DNA from: Symbiodinium natans
Lineage: Eukaryota; Sar; Dinophyceae; Suessiales; Symbiodiniaceae
Assembly: GCA_905221605.1 (NCBI GenBank)
Contig: CAJNDS010001158.1
Span: 189,001-253,000, forward strand
Direction: 5' to 3'
Length of the DNA stretch: 64,000 nt
Position 1 is the stretch's first letter. Each line of letters starts with the position of its first letter. Under the pieces are notes generated by a model that searched no databases, was not told where the DNA came from, and saw only the letters and a program-made list of their open reading frames with translations. Of the stretch, positions 41,507 to 50,956 are shown piece after piece. A program made the position numbers and the translations under genes.

Positions 41507-41689
41507 GTGTTAGAATGATGGGCCCTAAGCCCTAAACACTAAACCCTAAACCCTAAAACCCTAAACCCTCTGGTTCTTGGGGTAAGCAGATGGTATGCCA
41601 TGTCAGCTTACCTCGCGCCTGACGATGTTGCTAGAGCTGCTAGAGGTCCGTTGTGCTTCCTGCCTGCAAAAAAAACGAAAGAACACACA

Positions 41690-41946
41690 GAAGATATTCA
41701 GCCGCTGCTGACAATGCTGATGCCGAGGATGGGATCCATCCTATTTCTCATCTTTTACGTGCTCCTAGGCAGAGACACGAAGAACAGTCAGTGAGGGTCA
41801 AGATCAGAAGGCGAAATTTGTCGGTTCCGGCTGTGGTGCCTGGTCATTGCGGCACGCGGATGGCACTCGTCGAGTAGGAATTGTCAGATTTTGAGTTCAG
41901 GGCCGTGCCTGTTGCATACCTCCCAACACATGTGCTCAGAGTTTAG
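41690..41946 (+). pseudogene. Coding-like segment interrupted by an in-frame TAG
   Basis: Reads SAAADNADAEDGIHPISHLL ... VRVKIRRRNLSVPAVVPGHC ... MALVE, then TAG (41875-41877), and stays open in the same frame as ELSDFEFRAVPVAYLPTHVL before the next stop at 41944. The text on both sides of the TAG looks like one protein; no family recognised. Confidence 0.4.
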
Positions 41947-42278
41947 GGTACCAGGTCGTTGGTGCTAGGGTAGCATTCATCCGCATTCTTACCTAGCGTT
42001 CCTGATCATCTTCACGAAGCGTAGACCCCTAATCCGGAACTGTCGCTGTTGACCTACTGCCGATCTGCCTGCTGGGTCATTCTGCCACTGCTGATTGCTG
42101 GTGTCCCAGCGCAGAGGTTCACAGATGTCGCAGTCGCGCAACCCCTAGTCTGCGTAGAAGAAAATCTTCCATAGGACAGCGTCTGCCACACATCGGCATG
42201 GAAGTAGCCGGGAGACTTCTGGGTGTATAACTACGTACACACGCTTGCAATCAAAGCTGGTTGGCTGCTGTGTCGGTT

Positions 42279-42370
42279 TGAATTACGAATAATATGCCCT
42301 TATGGCCCCTTTATGCTTTTACCAAAATGCACCCCAAAAACCCTGTTCGAATTATTAATTAAGGCTCCTA
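42279..42370. repeat. Y-family dispersed repeat
   Basis: GAATTACGAATAATATGCCC ... AAAACCCTGTTCGAATTATT; underlies part of a 95-codon ORF that is therefore not a gene. Confidence 0.6.
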
Positions 42371-42388
42371 CAGTAGCAAGTTGCCAAG

Positions 42389-42487
42389 GTTCCTGGTGTG
42401 CCCTTTTGCTCTCTATACCGGCTCGTTGGCAATGCGCGCCCCGGCAAACCTCTGCAACCGCAACCTTTTGGCGGGAGGTCTGGCGAG
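42389..42487 (+). CDS. Candidate exon, unknown gene
   Basis: Thirty-three codons bounded by CCAAG|GT and GAG|GTGCAT; includes LYRLVGNARPGKPLQPQPFG. Confidence 0.4.
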
Positions 42488-42546
42488 GTGCATGCCTTTG
42501 GTTAGGTTAGGGTTCATCTTTCTGGCTCCAAGGGTGTTCTCTTCAG

Positions 42547-42577
42547 GTCTCTGACACACACGTCGGGCTTGCAGGAG
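42547..42577 (+). CDS. Candidate micro-exon
   Basis: VSDTHVGLAG plus G, bounded by TTCAG|GT and a full-consensus donor GAG|GTGAGT. Confidence 0.35.
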
Positions 42578-42657
42578 GTGAGTTGACCTTGACATTCTTG
42601 ATGACATGCTGAGCTAAGTCTAGACAGCGCGGAAGAGGCAGAGCAAGCACCCTGCAA

Positions 42658-42711
42658 AACCCGAAACCCTAAACCCTAAACCCTAAACCCTAAACCCTAA
42701 ACCCTAAACTT
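42658..42711 (-). repeat. Telomeric array, C-strand
   Basis: Seven units. Confidence 0.96.
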
Positions 42712-42925
42712 TTCTGGGGCCTTGTTAGAGTGCAGCGCCCGAAGCCGGAGCCTTCACTATTCTGGGAACCCGGCGTCCCGCATCCGGCTTCGAGGCAACA
42801 TCTTCGAGCTCCATAGCATTCCCCTGTGGGCCGCTGGGCCGAGGAGTCCCAGGAGTTTTTGGGTAGTAGGGTTTAGGGTTTAGGGTTTGGGGTTTAGGGT
42901 TTAGGGTTTGGGGTTCTGCGTGGCT

Positions 42926-42990
42926 AGCGGGATCTCCCTCTCCCCTCTCCCCTCTCCCCTCTCCCCTCTCCCGTCTCCCGTCTCCCGTCT
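42926..42990. repeat. CTCCCCT 7-bp microsatellite
   Basis: Seven-base period CCCCTCT changing to CCCGTCT; next to a telomeric array of the same period. Confidence 0.9.
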
Positions 42991-43038
42991 GCCTCCATGG
43001 TGGTTGGTTCCATTTGGCTCCTACTGTACTTGCTTGAG

Positions 43039-43101
43039 GGACTTCGATGTAGGACTGTGGGAGGTGATACAGTCCCCGTGCCCGCTTCGAGTGTCCCAAG
43101 G
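43039..43101 (+). CDS. Candidate exon, unknown gene
   Basis: After CTTGAG|G reads DFDVGLWEVIQSPCPLRVSQ plus GG, donor GC. In phase with 43141 onwards, where the frame continues QGLYQSLPACLGLERHQFKA; the implied intron is only 39 nt. Confidence 0.42.
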
Positions 43102-43140
43102 GCGCTTTTGCTGAACATGTCTGGCTTCATTTCTTGTCAG

Positions 43141-43243
43141 GCAAGGACTCTACCAATCATTGCCTGCATGCCTCGGTTTAGAAAGGCATCAATTCAAAGC
43201 CCCATTGGCCGAGCTTGCAAGGCCTTTGGGGGCATCTCATGTC
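43141..43243 (+). CDS. Candidate exon, unknown gene
   Basis: Starts after TTGTCAG|GC. In the phase set by 43039-43101 it reads QGLYQSLPACLGLERHQFKA, PLAELARPLGASHVHA and reaches a stop. A second open frame (ARTLPIIACMPRFRK) ends at a GC donor, so the frame is unsure. Confidence 0.38.
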
Positions 43244-44158
43244 CACGCGTAGTGTGTTTTTTCTTGGCTCTCAAGAGCTGAGAAGGCTAGAAGCGTTCAA
43301 TCTCACGCCTCAGAAAAACCTTACACCTAATACACTCGCAAAGATCCCAGTTCCAACCCCCAGCCTTCCTTTTCTACACCCCATGCCGACAAGCGTGACA
43401 AAGTAGAGCTCAAGCAAGTTCGCCGAAAGGCCTTGTTTCTCATTTGTGGAAGCTACGCACACTCGCTAGCCGGCATCATCCAGGGAGATAGGCTGCTTCG
43501 CAGGCTTGTAGGCCTTGTAGGCTTTTGTATCCAGTGCCGCGCGATGGGCTTTGAAACTCAGGACAGGCAGTTCGCGGTAGGGGGAGGGACACGGGCTGAG
43601 CGAGCAAGCCTCGGTGCGGACACCTGCTGGCGCAGCAATGTTACCTGCCCCACCCAGTCAAAAGAACGCAGCAAGTTGAAGCTGCTTAGTGGCATAGGGG
43701 TTCTCAGCCGAGGTGGTCAGCGCTGTGATTGGCTCTTTGGGGGCCTGCTATGCGCTCTGCGGCGGGCTTAAGGCTGTCCCTGAGCTGCACCTCCTAAGGA
43801 AGAGTTTGGGTTTAGGCGACTAACAGCTTTAGGGCTTGTATGGCTTGCATGGCTTGGGGTAAGGGATTAGATGAAACGTAGGCTTCACAATGGTGGGGTG
43901 AGAGGTTGCTAGGGATTTGCACTATTTTTGGGCGAGGCAGGCGCAGGGCCAAATGCAGGCAGCGACCCCACTGTCAAAAGGTTGGGGGGTTTGACAAAAT
44001 AAGGGACCCCAAGTATAGATCACCAAATAGTACGGTTCCCTCGTAATAAGAACTCCAATCAGGTACCCCTTATATCGTAAACCCCATTTGTGCCAAGAAG
44101 CGGCAACTCTACAAGCCTGGACGCAGAAACTGGACAGACGCCACACAAAGTTGCCGTC

Positions 44159-44224
44159 CCTAAACCCTAAACCCTAAACCCTATTATAAACCCTAAACCT
44201 TAAACCCTAAACCCTAAACCCTAA
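44159..44224 (-). repeat. Telomeric array, C-strand
   Basis: Nine units with one CCCTATTATAAA interruption. Confidence 0.95.
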
Positions 44225-44337
44225 GAAAAAGGAGGGCCTCATTGATGTTAGAAGTCAGCGTGCAGGGGTTCGAGAACGGGTGCGAGGTACCCGGCTACGG
44301 AGTGCGAGTGCCGAGCGTTCGGTAAATTGCCCTACGA

Positions 44338-44415
44338 TGAGGGTTTAGGGTTTAGGGGTTTAGGGTTTAGGGTTTAGGGTTTAGGGTTTAGGGTTTAGGG
44401 TTTAGGGTTTAGGCA
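44338..44415 (+). repeat. Telomeric array, G-strand
   Basis: Eleven units. Confidence 0.98.
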
Positions 44416-44550
44416 GGTTGACATGCAGCCGCCGAGGTCGCGGTGTCAGACTGCTTGAACGGCATCGGGCTGCTCATCGTCGGGGCTGCGTGGCGGGATC
44501 CATGCCAAGGGCACTGTTTGCTGTTGCAGCCCTAAACCCTAAACCCTAAA

Positions 44551-44649
44551 CTTTGTCATAGTTGGGTAACATTTTACATTTTTAAGGGTACTTAAACCCA
44601 ATAAGGAATATAAATTTAAAATTTTAATACTATACCAACCATGAACTAG
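44551..44649. mobile_element. T-family MITE, TAAA duplication
   Basis: Same ends; TAAA at 44547-44550 and 44650-44653. It inserted at the end of a CCCTAAA array. Confidence 0.78.
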
Positions 44650-44700
44650 TAAATCCTGCAGGTATGGTTCCCACCTCCGCCTTGTGCACTCTGAGTGTAG

Positions 44701-44736
44701 CCCTAAACCCTATAAACCTTAAACCCTAAACCCTGT
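44701..44736 (-). repeat. Short telomeric array with 40-bp flanking duplication
   Basis: A near-identical 40-mer beginning AGGTATGGTTCCC lies at 44660-44700 and 44737-44776. Confidence 0.93.
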
Positions 44737-44866
44737 AGGTATGGTTCCCACCTCCGCCTTGCGCACTTCGAGTGTACAAGGGGATGATAAGGGTCCGGAG
44801 CGCAGGGGCAGCTGCAGAGTTTGCCTAAGCACGTGACATTGGTTCAGTTCCAACGGGACATGTCAG

Positions 44867-44917
44867 GACATCTCCATATCAGGGGCTGTTTTTGTTTGTC
44901 AAGCTCTGGCATCCTAA
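44867..44917 (+). CDS. Candidate terminal exon
   Basis: After TGTCAG|GA reads DISISGAVFVCQALAS then TAA. Confidence 0.33.
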   Translation, partial: DISISGAVFVCQALAS

Positions 44918-45541
44918 ACCCTACACCCTAAACCCTAAACCCGCCTTCTCCTGAGGTTTGGGTCCCGGCAGCTGCTTTGTATCAGCTCGGAGGCCGACAT
45001 GTGTAAGGAATGGAAGAATCTTATGGTTTAGGGTTTAGGGTTTAGGAGTCCTCGGGTTCGGGAAGTGCCCTAAAAAACCAAAAATCTCTCTGGGACCTAT
45101 TTGGGCAGTTCCTCCAATAGAGGTCCCCAACCCAAATATACCCCCCAAATGCTCTAATCCTCACCTAAAGGAACCCTCAAAAAGGGTACCCCCCCCCCCT
45201 CCCCCATTTTCGGAGACCCCCATTGAGAAAGGTCTCCTCTACATAGTGTTGGGGGGGGGGGGGGGGGAAAGGAACTGTGGACTTGAGGTCTCTGGGTGTT
45301 CTGGGAGATGTTGAAGCCTCAGTCCTTGTTATCGGGCGTGAGGACATGGCGTAAGGAAATGAGGAAGGATCAGAATAAGACGTGAGGATGTAAAAACCAA
45401 ATCAGGATCAAGAAGCACATGATGCTTCCAAGACGGTCCCCTGGTCCTCCAGTCCGCTGGTCCTCCTGTCCCCTGTTCTGCGATCCCCTGGACTTCTGGT
45501 CCGCTGCAACCCCAATCCGGAAATGAAAAGAAAAGAAGGTG

Positions 45542-45710
45542 AGTTCGCGACAACAGCTGCTGCTACCGTGGTTCTATGAGGGTTTGCTGCGCAGGGATCT
45601 TGATCCATAGGTCGCGGTCCGTCGAGCACGTGTTCGTACGTCTTCTTACTCAGGCGCGTGCTCCGCGGACCTGGATCTCGGTCTCCATAAGCGCCTGCTA
45701 GGTTGCTCAA
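45542..45710 (-). CDS. Candidate minus-strand coding segment
   Basis: Minus-strand frame reading SNLAGAYGDRDPGPRSTRLS, KKTYEHVLDGPRPMDQDPCA and on; a second minus-strand frame continues to 45329. No telomeric array lies inside. Alternative + strand frames are also open, so the strand is not certain. Confidence 0.3.
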
Positions 45711-46329
45711 ATTCGTTCAGCGCCTTTCTTCTCTCAATCATTTTTTGGCTAGCTCCTGAGGGGTTAGATGACGATCTCTACGAACGCCAACTTTCCTGTT
45801 GGGTTCTTAGCATGAAAAAGGTTCCAAGGTCACAAATCGCAAGCAAGAAGAAGAGAGGGTGGGATCGTCAAGAAGAAAAAAGGGGGAGGAGGGAGATGAA
45901 ATTTAAGGCCGGCCTTTATGTCGCCTAGAAGCCAGGCTAGCTTTCGTTGCCCTCAGCTTTGCCCTCAATTCTTGCTTTTGATCCTTCAGCCACAAACTCG
46001 GATAGTGTGGAACTGCCCCGCCAGGGGTTTCAGAGCTCTTTGCGCATCCAGACTACTTGTCGGCGGCTCAGAGACAGACTCCAGACAGTCAGTGTGTCTG
46101 TAAACCCTTCAACGCCCAAAATCGTAAGTTCGAAACCCTGCACATGCTGGCTCTCACAGAAACAGTTGTGTGGTAGTTGTCGAACAGAAGCCCTAAGGAT
46201 TCCTTCCCACCCTGGCCTTGACAATCCAGAAGAACCCTAGGACCCAACTCACCCTTCACTCTTCACCCTAAGCTGCGAAGACGCACATAGTCCTCAAGGG
46301 CTGAAGTCCCCAGGATCCACCGAAACCCT

Positions 46330-46414
46330 CCTAAACCCTAAACCCTAAGCCCTAAGCCCTAAGCCCTAAACCCTAAACCCTAAACCCTAAACCCTAAACC
46401 CTAAACCCTAAACC
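46330..46414 (-). repeat. Telomeric array, C-strand
   Basis: Twelve units; three consecutive CCCTAAG variants near the left end. Confidence 0.97.
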
Positions 46415-47039
46415 GTGCTCGTCTCAAGGTTGGAGGGAGTTAGGGTTTTGGACTCAGGTTTTTAACGGGGTTCTAGCTCCTGCTTGCATTGGGGTTTTCG
46501 GAGTTGGAGTTGAGGAGCTCGCTGTGACACGAGCAGCATACACCCTACACCTTAAAGGACTGTGAGCTCCCTCAACCCTGAAATGCCGGAAGCCCAGAAA
46601 TCCAGAATGCCTCAAGGCCCCATGGCGTGCCTTAGCCATATCCAATTCTACTCTGTATATGGATACCCATATCAATATAAAAATATATCTATCTTTATAT
46701 ATATTTATTTATTTATTATCTATATGTCCCCATTTCTAGCTTGATTCTTTGGAGGAAGCCGCTGGCGGAGCACAGCATCTCGGCGCCCTGGTGCCCTGGC
46801 TCTCGGGGTCGTTCAGGATTTAGGATTCAGAGTTTAGGGCTTAGGTACTTAGAGCCTTAGAGGTTTGAGGGGTTTTGAGTGGTTGGAGTCCACCCGTGAT
46901 CTTCAGAACTCTAGGAACTCAGCATTTAAGTTGAGGCTGGGGCAATATCATGTCCGTCAACACAGAAAGTAGGGCTGGGGCTTTATAATTTTCTGAGAAC
47001 AGAAAGTAGACCTGCTGTCATCGGTCATGTAAGCAGGAC

Positions 47040-47123
47040 ACATCACAGTACCAGTACCAAAATATCGAGTTTCAAGCCCTCGGGTCGGAGATTGCAATCC
47101 CACAAAAGGCTGTCTTATCCATT
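47040..47123 (-). ncRNA. tRNA-like sequence, pseudo-tRNA or tRNA-derived SINE head
   Basis: On the minus strand GGCTGAGGTAGTTCAATGG contains a perfect A box (TAGTTCAATGG). About 40 nt further, CGAG-GGCTTGAAA-CTCG forms a T-arm-like hairpin, but the B box is only 7/11. The anticodon arm is not convincing, so it is not called a functional tRNA. Confidence 0.35.
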
Positions 47124-47263
47124 GAACTACCTCAGCCCACACGCATGCAGTACCCCACGGCTGAGGCATGTAAACTTCACCGGGCTCTTCCTGACGAACG
47201 TGTACTATTGGTCGACAAATCAGGCGAGCAGACGCACAGCCTTTGACCAATCCCAGATCGTAG

Positions 47264-47336
47264 GTGTCTGAGGCATGGAAAGAAGCAGCACGAAACTACA
47301 AAAGCATGAGCCGTAAGCCATGTGCTCAGAACCCAG
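47264..47336 (+). CDS. Candidate exon, unknown gene
   Basis: Bounded by TCGTAG|GT and a full-consensus donor CCAG|GTAAGC; reads VSEAWKEAARNYKSMSRKPC then AQNP. One of the best-looking orphan exons. Confidence 0.52.
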
Positions 47337-47455
47337 GTAAGCCTTCACCTAATCTTAGAATGTTCAGCCTCTCTGAAAGTGAATGCCTCATCAAAAAACT
47401 GCCTCTACCTAAACCCGAAAGTAGCGATGGGCCTTCTTGCATGTCTTGATAAGAC

Positions 47456-47684
47456 AACCCTAAACCCTAAACCCTAAACCCTAAACCCTAAACCCTAAAC
47501 CCTAAACCCTAAACCCTAGACGTCTCCATGCACGAATGAACTCGTGGCTTGCGAGCACCCATGCGAAGGATGAAGCCCTCGAGAGCCGCAAGCCAATTCT
47601 AAACGACCCTTTAGGGTTTAGGGTTTAGGGTTTAGGGTTCAGGGTTTAGGGTTTAGGGTTTAGGGTTTAGGGTTTAGGGTTTCT
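47456..47684. repeat. Two telomeric arrays in opposite orientation
   Basis: CCCTAAA 47456-47519 and TTTAGGG 47611-47684, with a 90-bp coding-like spacer. Confidence 0.97.
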
Positions 47685-47807
47685 GGCCGGCGCTCGATAG
47701 ACAGCCTACTGGCTGCGGAGAGCTGGCAGCACAGCACCCATTTCTCGCAGTGTGATGCTTAGGCGATTCTTAAGTTGCAGCATGTTTGCATAGGAGGACC
47801 TACATTC

Positions 47808-47912
47808 TACTACTTGCCTAAGAAGCCCGGAAAAATAAAAGTACCATTCCTCTTTAAGGGTAATGTAGGGATGATTTTTTTGTTCTTTTGGGGTTCTTAA
47901 GCAGATAGTAGC
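47808..47912. mobile_element. N-family inverted-repeat element
   Basis: CTACTACTTGCCTAAGAAGC ... GGGGTTCTTAAGCAGATAGTAG. Confidence 0.7.
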
Positions 47913-48056
47913 AACATCTCTTAGGCTCCACGATCAGCACTAGCCAGCCAGAGCGCGTAAACCAAGTTGCGAGGTTATTGTGCAGAGGGCGCTTGCGGCC
48001 AAGTCACTCGCTGACGGACCGCACAGTGCTTAAAGAGTCGGTGGGGGCACATACTA

Positions 48057-48200
48057 GGGGATACTACGTACAATAGAGTATATGGACTTGGGACTTTTGG
48101 AACTTTGTGGGTTTCCGCTTCAGTCAGGGATGGCCTTGCTTCCGATAGATACCCCAATACAAGAGCTGAAGCTTTAGAGAGAGTTTTTGCTCACTTAAAG
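48057..48200 (+). CDS. Candidate exon, 48 codons, unknown gene
   Basis: Bounded by ACTAG|GG and AAG|GCCCCC; includes DTTYNRVYGLGTFGTLWVSA and YPNTRAEALERVFAHLK. An alternative exon at 47925-48040 (TSQPERVNQVARLLC...) cannot be joined to it because the gap is 16 nt. Confidence 0.48.
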
Positions 48201-48324
48201 GCCCCCCCCCCCTCTCCAAGACCTTGTGTGTGCACCCCGGACAGGACAGAAGGGCGTGCTCTTTGCTGCGTCGATGAAGGCTGTCCTTGGCTTATTTGAC
48301 CGGAGCCGAGGAATCCTGTGCTTT

Positions 48325-48427
48325 CAAGCATCCCCCCATTATACTTACCATCCTGAATAGGGATGATGGCAGGGGGGGGACTATCAATCCCTCTTGAGGA
48401 CATGTTTGTTTTAGAGGGACATCCCAA
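48325..48427. mobile_element. H-family MITE, degenerate
   Basis: CAAGCATCCCCCCATTATACT ... GAGGGACATCCCAA ends, diverged from the consensus. Confidence 0.65.
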
Positions 48428-48549
48428 GGCCTGATGTTAACATTCACTTGGGCCCACTGCTCTCTCCCTGTTCATCCCCTGGAAGGTGGTCGGTTTTGTC
48501 TTCCTGTGCTTGCCAGGTGGGAGGGGTGCTGTGGGCATATGCCTTAAGG

Positions 48550-48655
48550 ACGAAATTGAACCCTTAAATTGGGGGATCCTATACCCGACACTACTGCAAT
48601 GCCTATTAAGGTCTATGAGCCTTGGACCCTAAAAGGGTTCATGTGTTCCCCAAGG
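48550..48655. mobile_element. W-family MITE
   Basis: AAGGACGAAATTGAACCC ... GGGTTCATGTGTTCCCC. Confidence 0.68.
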
Positions 48656-48977
48656 TTTGACAGGCAGATGGGAATCCCGCAGTTCGTATGATGGCTCCAT
48701 GAGGGATTGCGACCATACGAAGCCAGATTGAAGAGTCCAAACTCGATCCCGTAAGCCCTAGCAGTCTGTCCCTGCAGAGGACCGCTGTAGCTTGCAGCCT
48801 TGGCATCTCGCGATTGGCACCTTTACTATTCTTATTACTGTGATGATTATTATTATTTTTATGATTATTATTATTATGTATTTTTATTATGTATTATAAT
48901 TATGGACTATTTTTAGTATGATGTATTATGATTGTTTTTACCCATCCTTTGTTTAAGTTTTTGGTCCTAGCCTGCAG

Positions 48978-49055
48978 GAGTCATTGGCCTGGCGCTCGTT
49001 CGGCAGGGTGCAACAATTGGCGGCAAGGTGCAAGTTCCGGCTGCAGCTGGAGTAA
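48978..49055 (+). CDS. Candidate terminal exon
   Basis: After CTGCAG|GA reads ESLAWRSFGRVQQLAARCKF then RLQLE and TAA. Confidence 0.38.
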   Translation, partial: ESLAWRSFGRVQQLAARCKFRLQLE

Positions 49056-49057
49056 GG

Positions 49058-49117
49058 GGGTTTAGGGTTTAGGGTTTAGGGTTTAGGGTTTAGGGTTTAG
49101 GGTTTAGGGTTTAGGGC
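49058..49117 (+). repeat. Telomeric array, G-strand
   Basis: Eight perfect units, directly after the TAA of a candidate last exon. Confidence 0.97.
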
Positions 49118-49184
49118 CATTTGGCACATTTGTGCAAGTCACGTTAGCGGGAGGCTGTCCAGCTTGAGCTTAAGGCGGTTGCAG

Positions 49185-49227
49185 GCTGGTATTGGTGAGA
49201 CAGTTCTGGTGGGAGCTATTGCTGTAG
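49185..49227 (+). CDS. Candidate micro-exon
   Basis: AGIGETVLVGAIAV plus G, bounded by TTGCAG|GC and GC (GCTTGC). Confidence 0.4.
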
Positions 49228-49709
49228 GCTTGCGGTAGGCTTGTGGTGTGAGGTTTTGAGATCGGTTCACGCGTGACGTGTTTTGCCGAGAAGCGACAGC
49301 TCCTGGTATCCAGATGATCCAGTGCAAAGTGCAACACCCGGCGAATGCCCACAACCTTGAACCTTGAACCCTAAACCCTAAACCCTGAACCCTGAACCCT
49401 GAACCCTAAACCCTAAACCGAGTTCAGAGTGGAGCAAGGCAGGGAAGCTGGAAACTCGAGTTTGGATTTGTGTGCAAGGCAAGGCCCTCAGCACATTCAA
49501 AGCTTTCAAGGCCCAACTCAAACCTTTTTCATCACATCAGACAGTATATGGGGGGGTGTGCGAACATAGGGAACCCCTAATAGACCCCCAAATGGTAGGC
49601 TTCTCTTATCAGAGTACGGACCCCAGCAAGGTGCCCCTAGTTTCGGAAAACCCCACAATGATTTAATACCTGTGCCCACAACATCTGCCCGCAGCTTGGA
49701 CCCCAGCAG

Positions 49710-49775
49710 GTGTTTACCGTCCCCCACGACGATGAGGTGGCTACAACACGCAGAGATTGGAAGTGCCGGTTCGAG
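49710..49775 (+). CDS. Candidate exon k2, donor formed by a telomeric repeat
   Basis: Twenty-two codons, VFTVPHDDEVATTRRDWKCR then FE, after CAGCAG|GT. The 5' splice site is the first GTTTAGGG of the array 49776-49844. It joins exon k3 in phase. Confidence 0.55.
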
Positions 49776-49844
49776 GTTTAGGGTTTAGGGTTTAGGGTTT
49801 AGGGTTTAGGGTTTAGGGTTTAGGGTTTAGGGTTTAGGGTTTGG
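49776..49844 (+). repeat. Telomeric array forming most of an intron
   Basis: The 85-bp interval 49776-49860 starts GTTTAGGG and ends TTTTCAAG; it separates two exons that are in phase. Confidence 0.97.
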
Positions 49845-49860
49845 AGGTCTTGTTTTCAAG

Positions 49861-50096
49861 GTTGCTGAGCTGAGCATGTTTGGGGTGCTTGCAGCTGGAA
49901 ACTGGGACTTGGGGCTTAAGATCATATACTTGCTTTTGACGTTTCAGCTGAGCTACATTCTAGATCGCATGAATCGGAAAGCTACAGTTCCGAAGCGTCC
50001 AACGAAATACCAGACCAGGTCTATCCAGAACTGGTGCCGCCTGGCAATCGGAAGAGATTCAGATTCGGGCAGTGTCGCTTCAGCTTGGGCTCAAGG
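49861..50096 (+). CDS. Candidate exon k3, 78 codons
   Basis: After TTCAAG|GT reads VAELSMFGVLAAGNWDLGLK, IIYLLLTFQLSYILDRMNRK and on to ASAWAQ plus GG, donor GT. Contains one probable membrane helix (IIYLLLTFQLSYIL) followed by a basic stretch. Continues in phase into 50205-50239. Confidence 0.58.
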
Positions 50097-50109
50097 GTTC
50101 AATCCATGT

Positions 50110-50184
50110 TTAGGTTTAGGGTTTAGGTTTCGGGTTTAGGGTTTAGGGTTTAGGGTTTAGGGTTTAGGGTTTAGGGTTTAGGCC
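50110..50184 (+). repeat. Telomeric array in the k3-k4 intron
   Basis: Ten units with TTTAGG and TTTCGGG variants at the left. Confidence 0.97.
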
Positions 50185-50204
50185 TTGGGCGATTTTGGAT
50201 TGAG

Positions 50205-50239
50205 GGCTACTGGCGGAGGTTCAGTTCCTGAGCCCTCTG
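50205..50239 (+). CDS. Candidate exon k4
   Basis: Completes G and reads ATGGGSVPEPS plus G with donor GTGAGT. Acceptor TTGAG|GG. The intron from k3 is again mostly telomeric array. Confidence 0.5.
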
Positions 50240-50383
50240 GTGAGTATAGTTTCAAGCTGACACTCAGTTTCTCTCGAGGAAAGCGGTGATGCCTTTGTGG
50301 TCTTTGGGCTTCTTTGCGGCTGTTCCTTGACTGCAGATGAAGCCACTTGTTCGACGCGAGTCTTGGGCAGAGGCACTTCTCAC

Positions 50384-50457
50384 CCTAAACCCTAAACCCT
50401 AAACCCTAAACCCTAAACCCTAAACCCTAAACCCTAAACCCTAAACCCTAAACCCTA
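50384..50457 (-). repeat. Telomeric array, C-strand
   Basis: Ten perfect units; a CCCTATAAA-type variant array follows at 50570-50630. Confidence 0.97.
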
Positions 50458-50956
50458 CATGCAGAAGTGTGGCGCAAGCAGAGCATCAGACTGCCAGTGC
50501 TCGGCCTGTACTCCTCCACCCAAGCATGAGTCCTCAAGCTCCTTGATAGCCACAAAGTTCTTTAACCCTAAACCTTATAAACCCTATAAACCCTATAAAC
50601 CCTGTAAACCCTATAAACCCAATCAACCTTACATCCCCTAAACAGTGAGCTTTCGGCCCTTGGCGCCCAAGATCTCCAAGAAGCGAGGTGTTGGTCGGCA
50701 GTGTTCTCTCCAGCTTCAACTCAGCACTCAACTCTGACATTCGGCTGCAGCACTTGATTTTTGGATACCTATGGACTTTTCAAGGTTGAAGGGGAAAGGG
50801 ATCAGGGTGGAAGGTTGGGGTTTGGTTTGTTCAGATTGCACTATTGCTCGCGGCGCAGGCCTTGCGAATTCGGCTCTTGGAGTTAGGGTTTAGCGTTTAG
50901 GGTTTAGGGTTTAGGGTTTAGGGTTTAGGGTACCATATAGCTCCCCCCCCCCCCCC

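Noticed and set aside
42223-42510. 95-codon ORF
   Set aside because: Half of it is a Y-family dispersed repeat.
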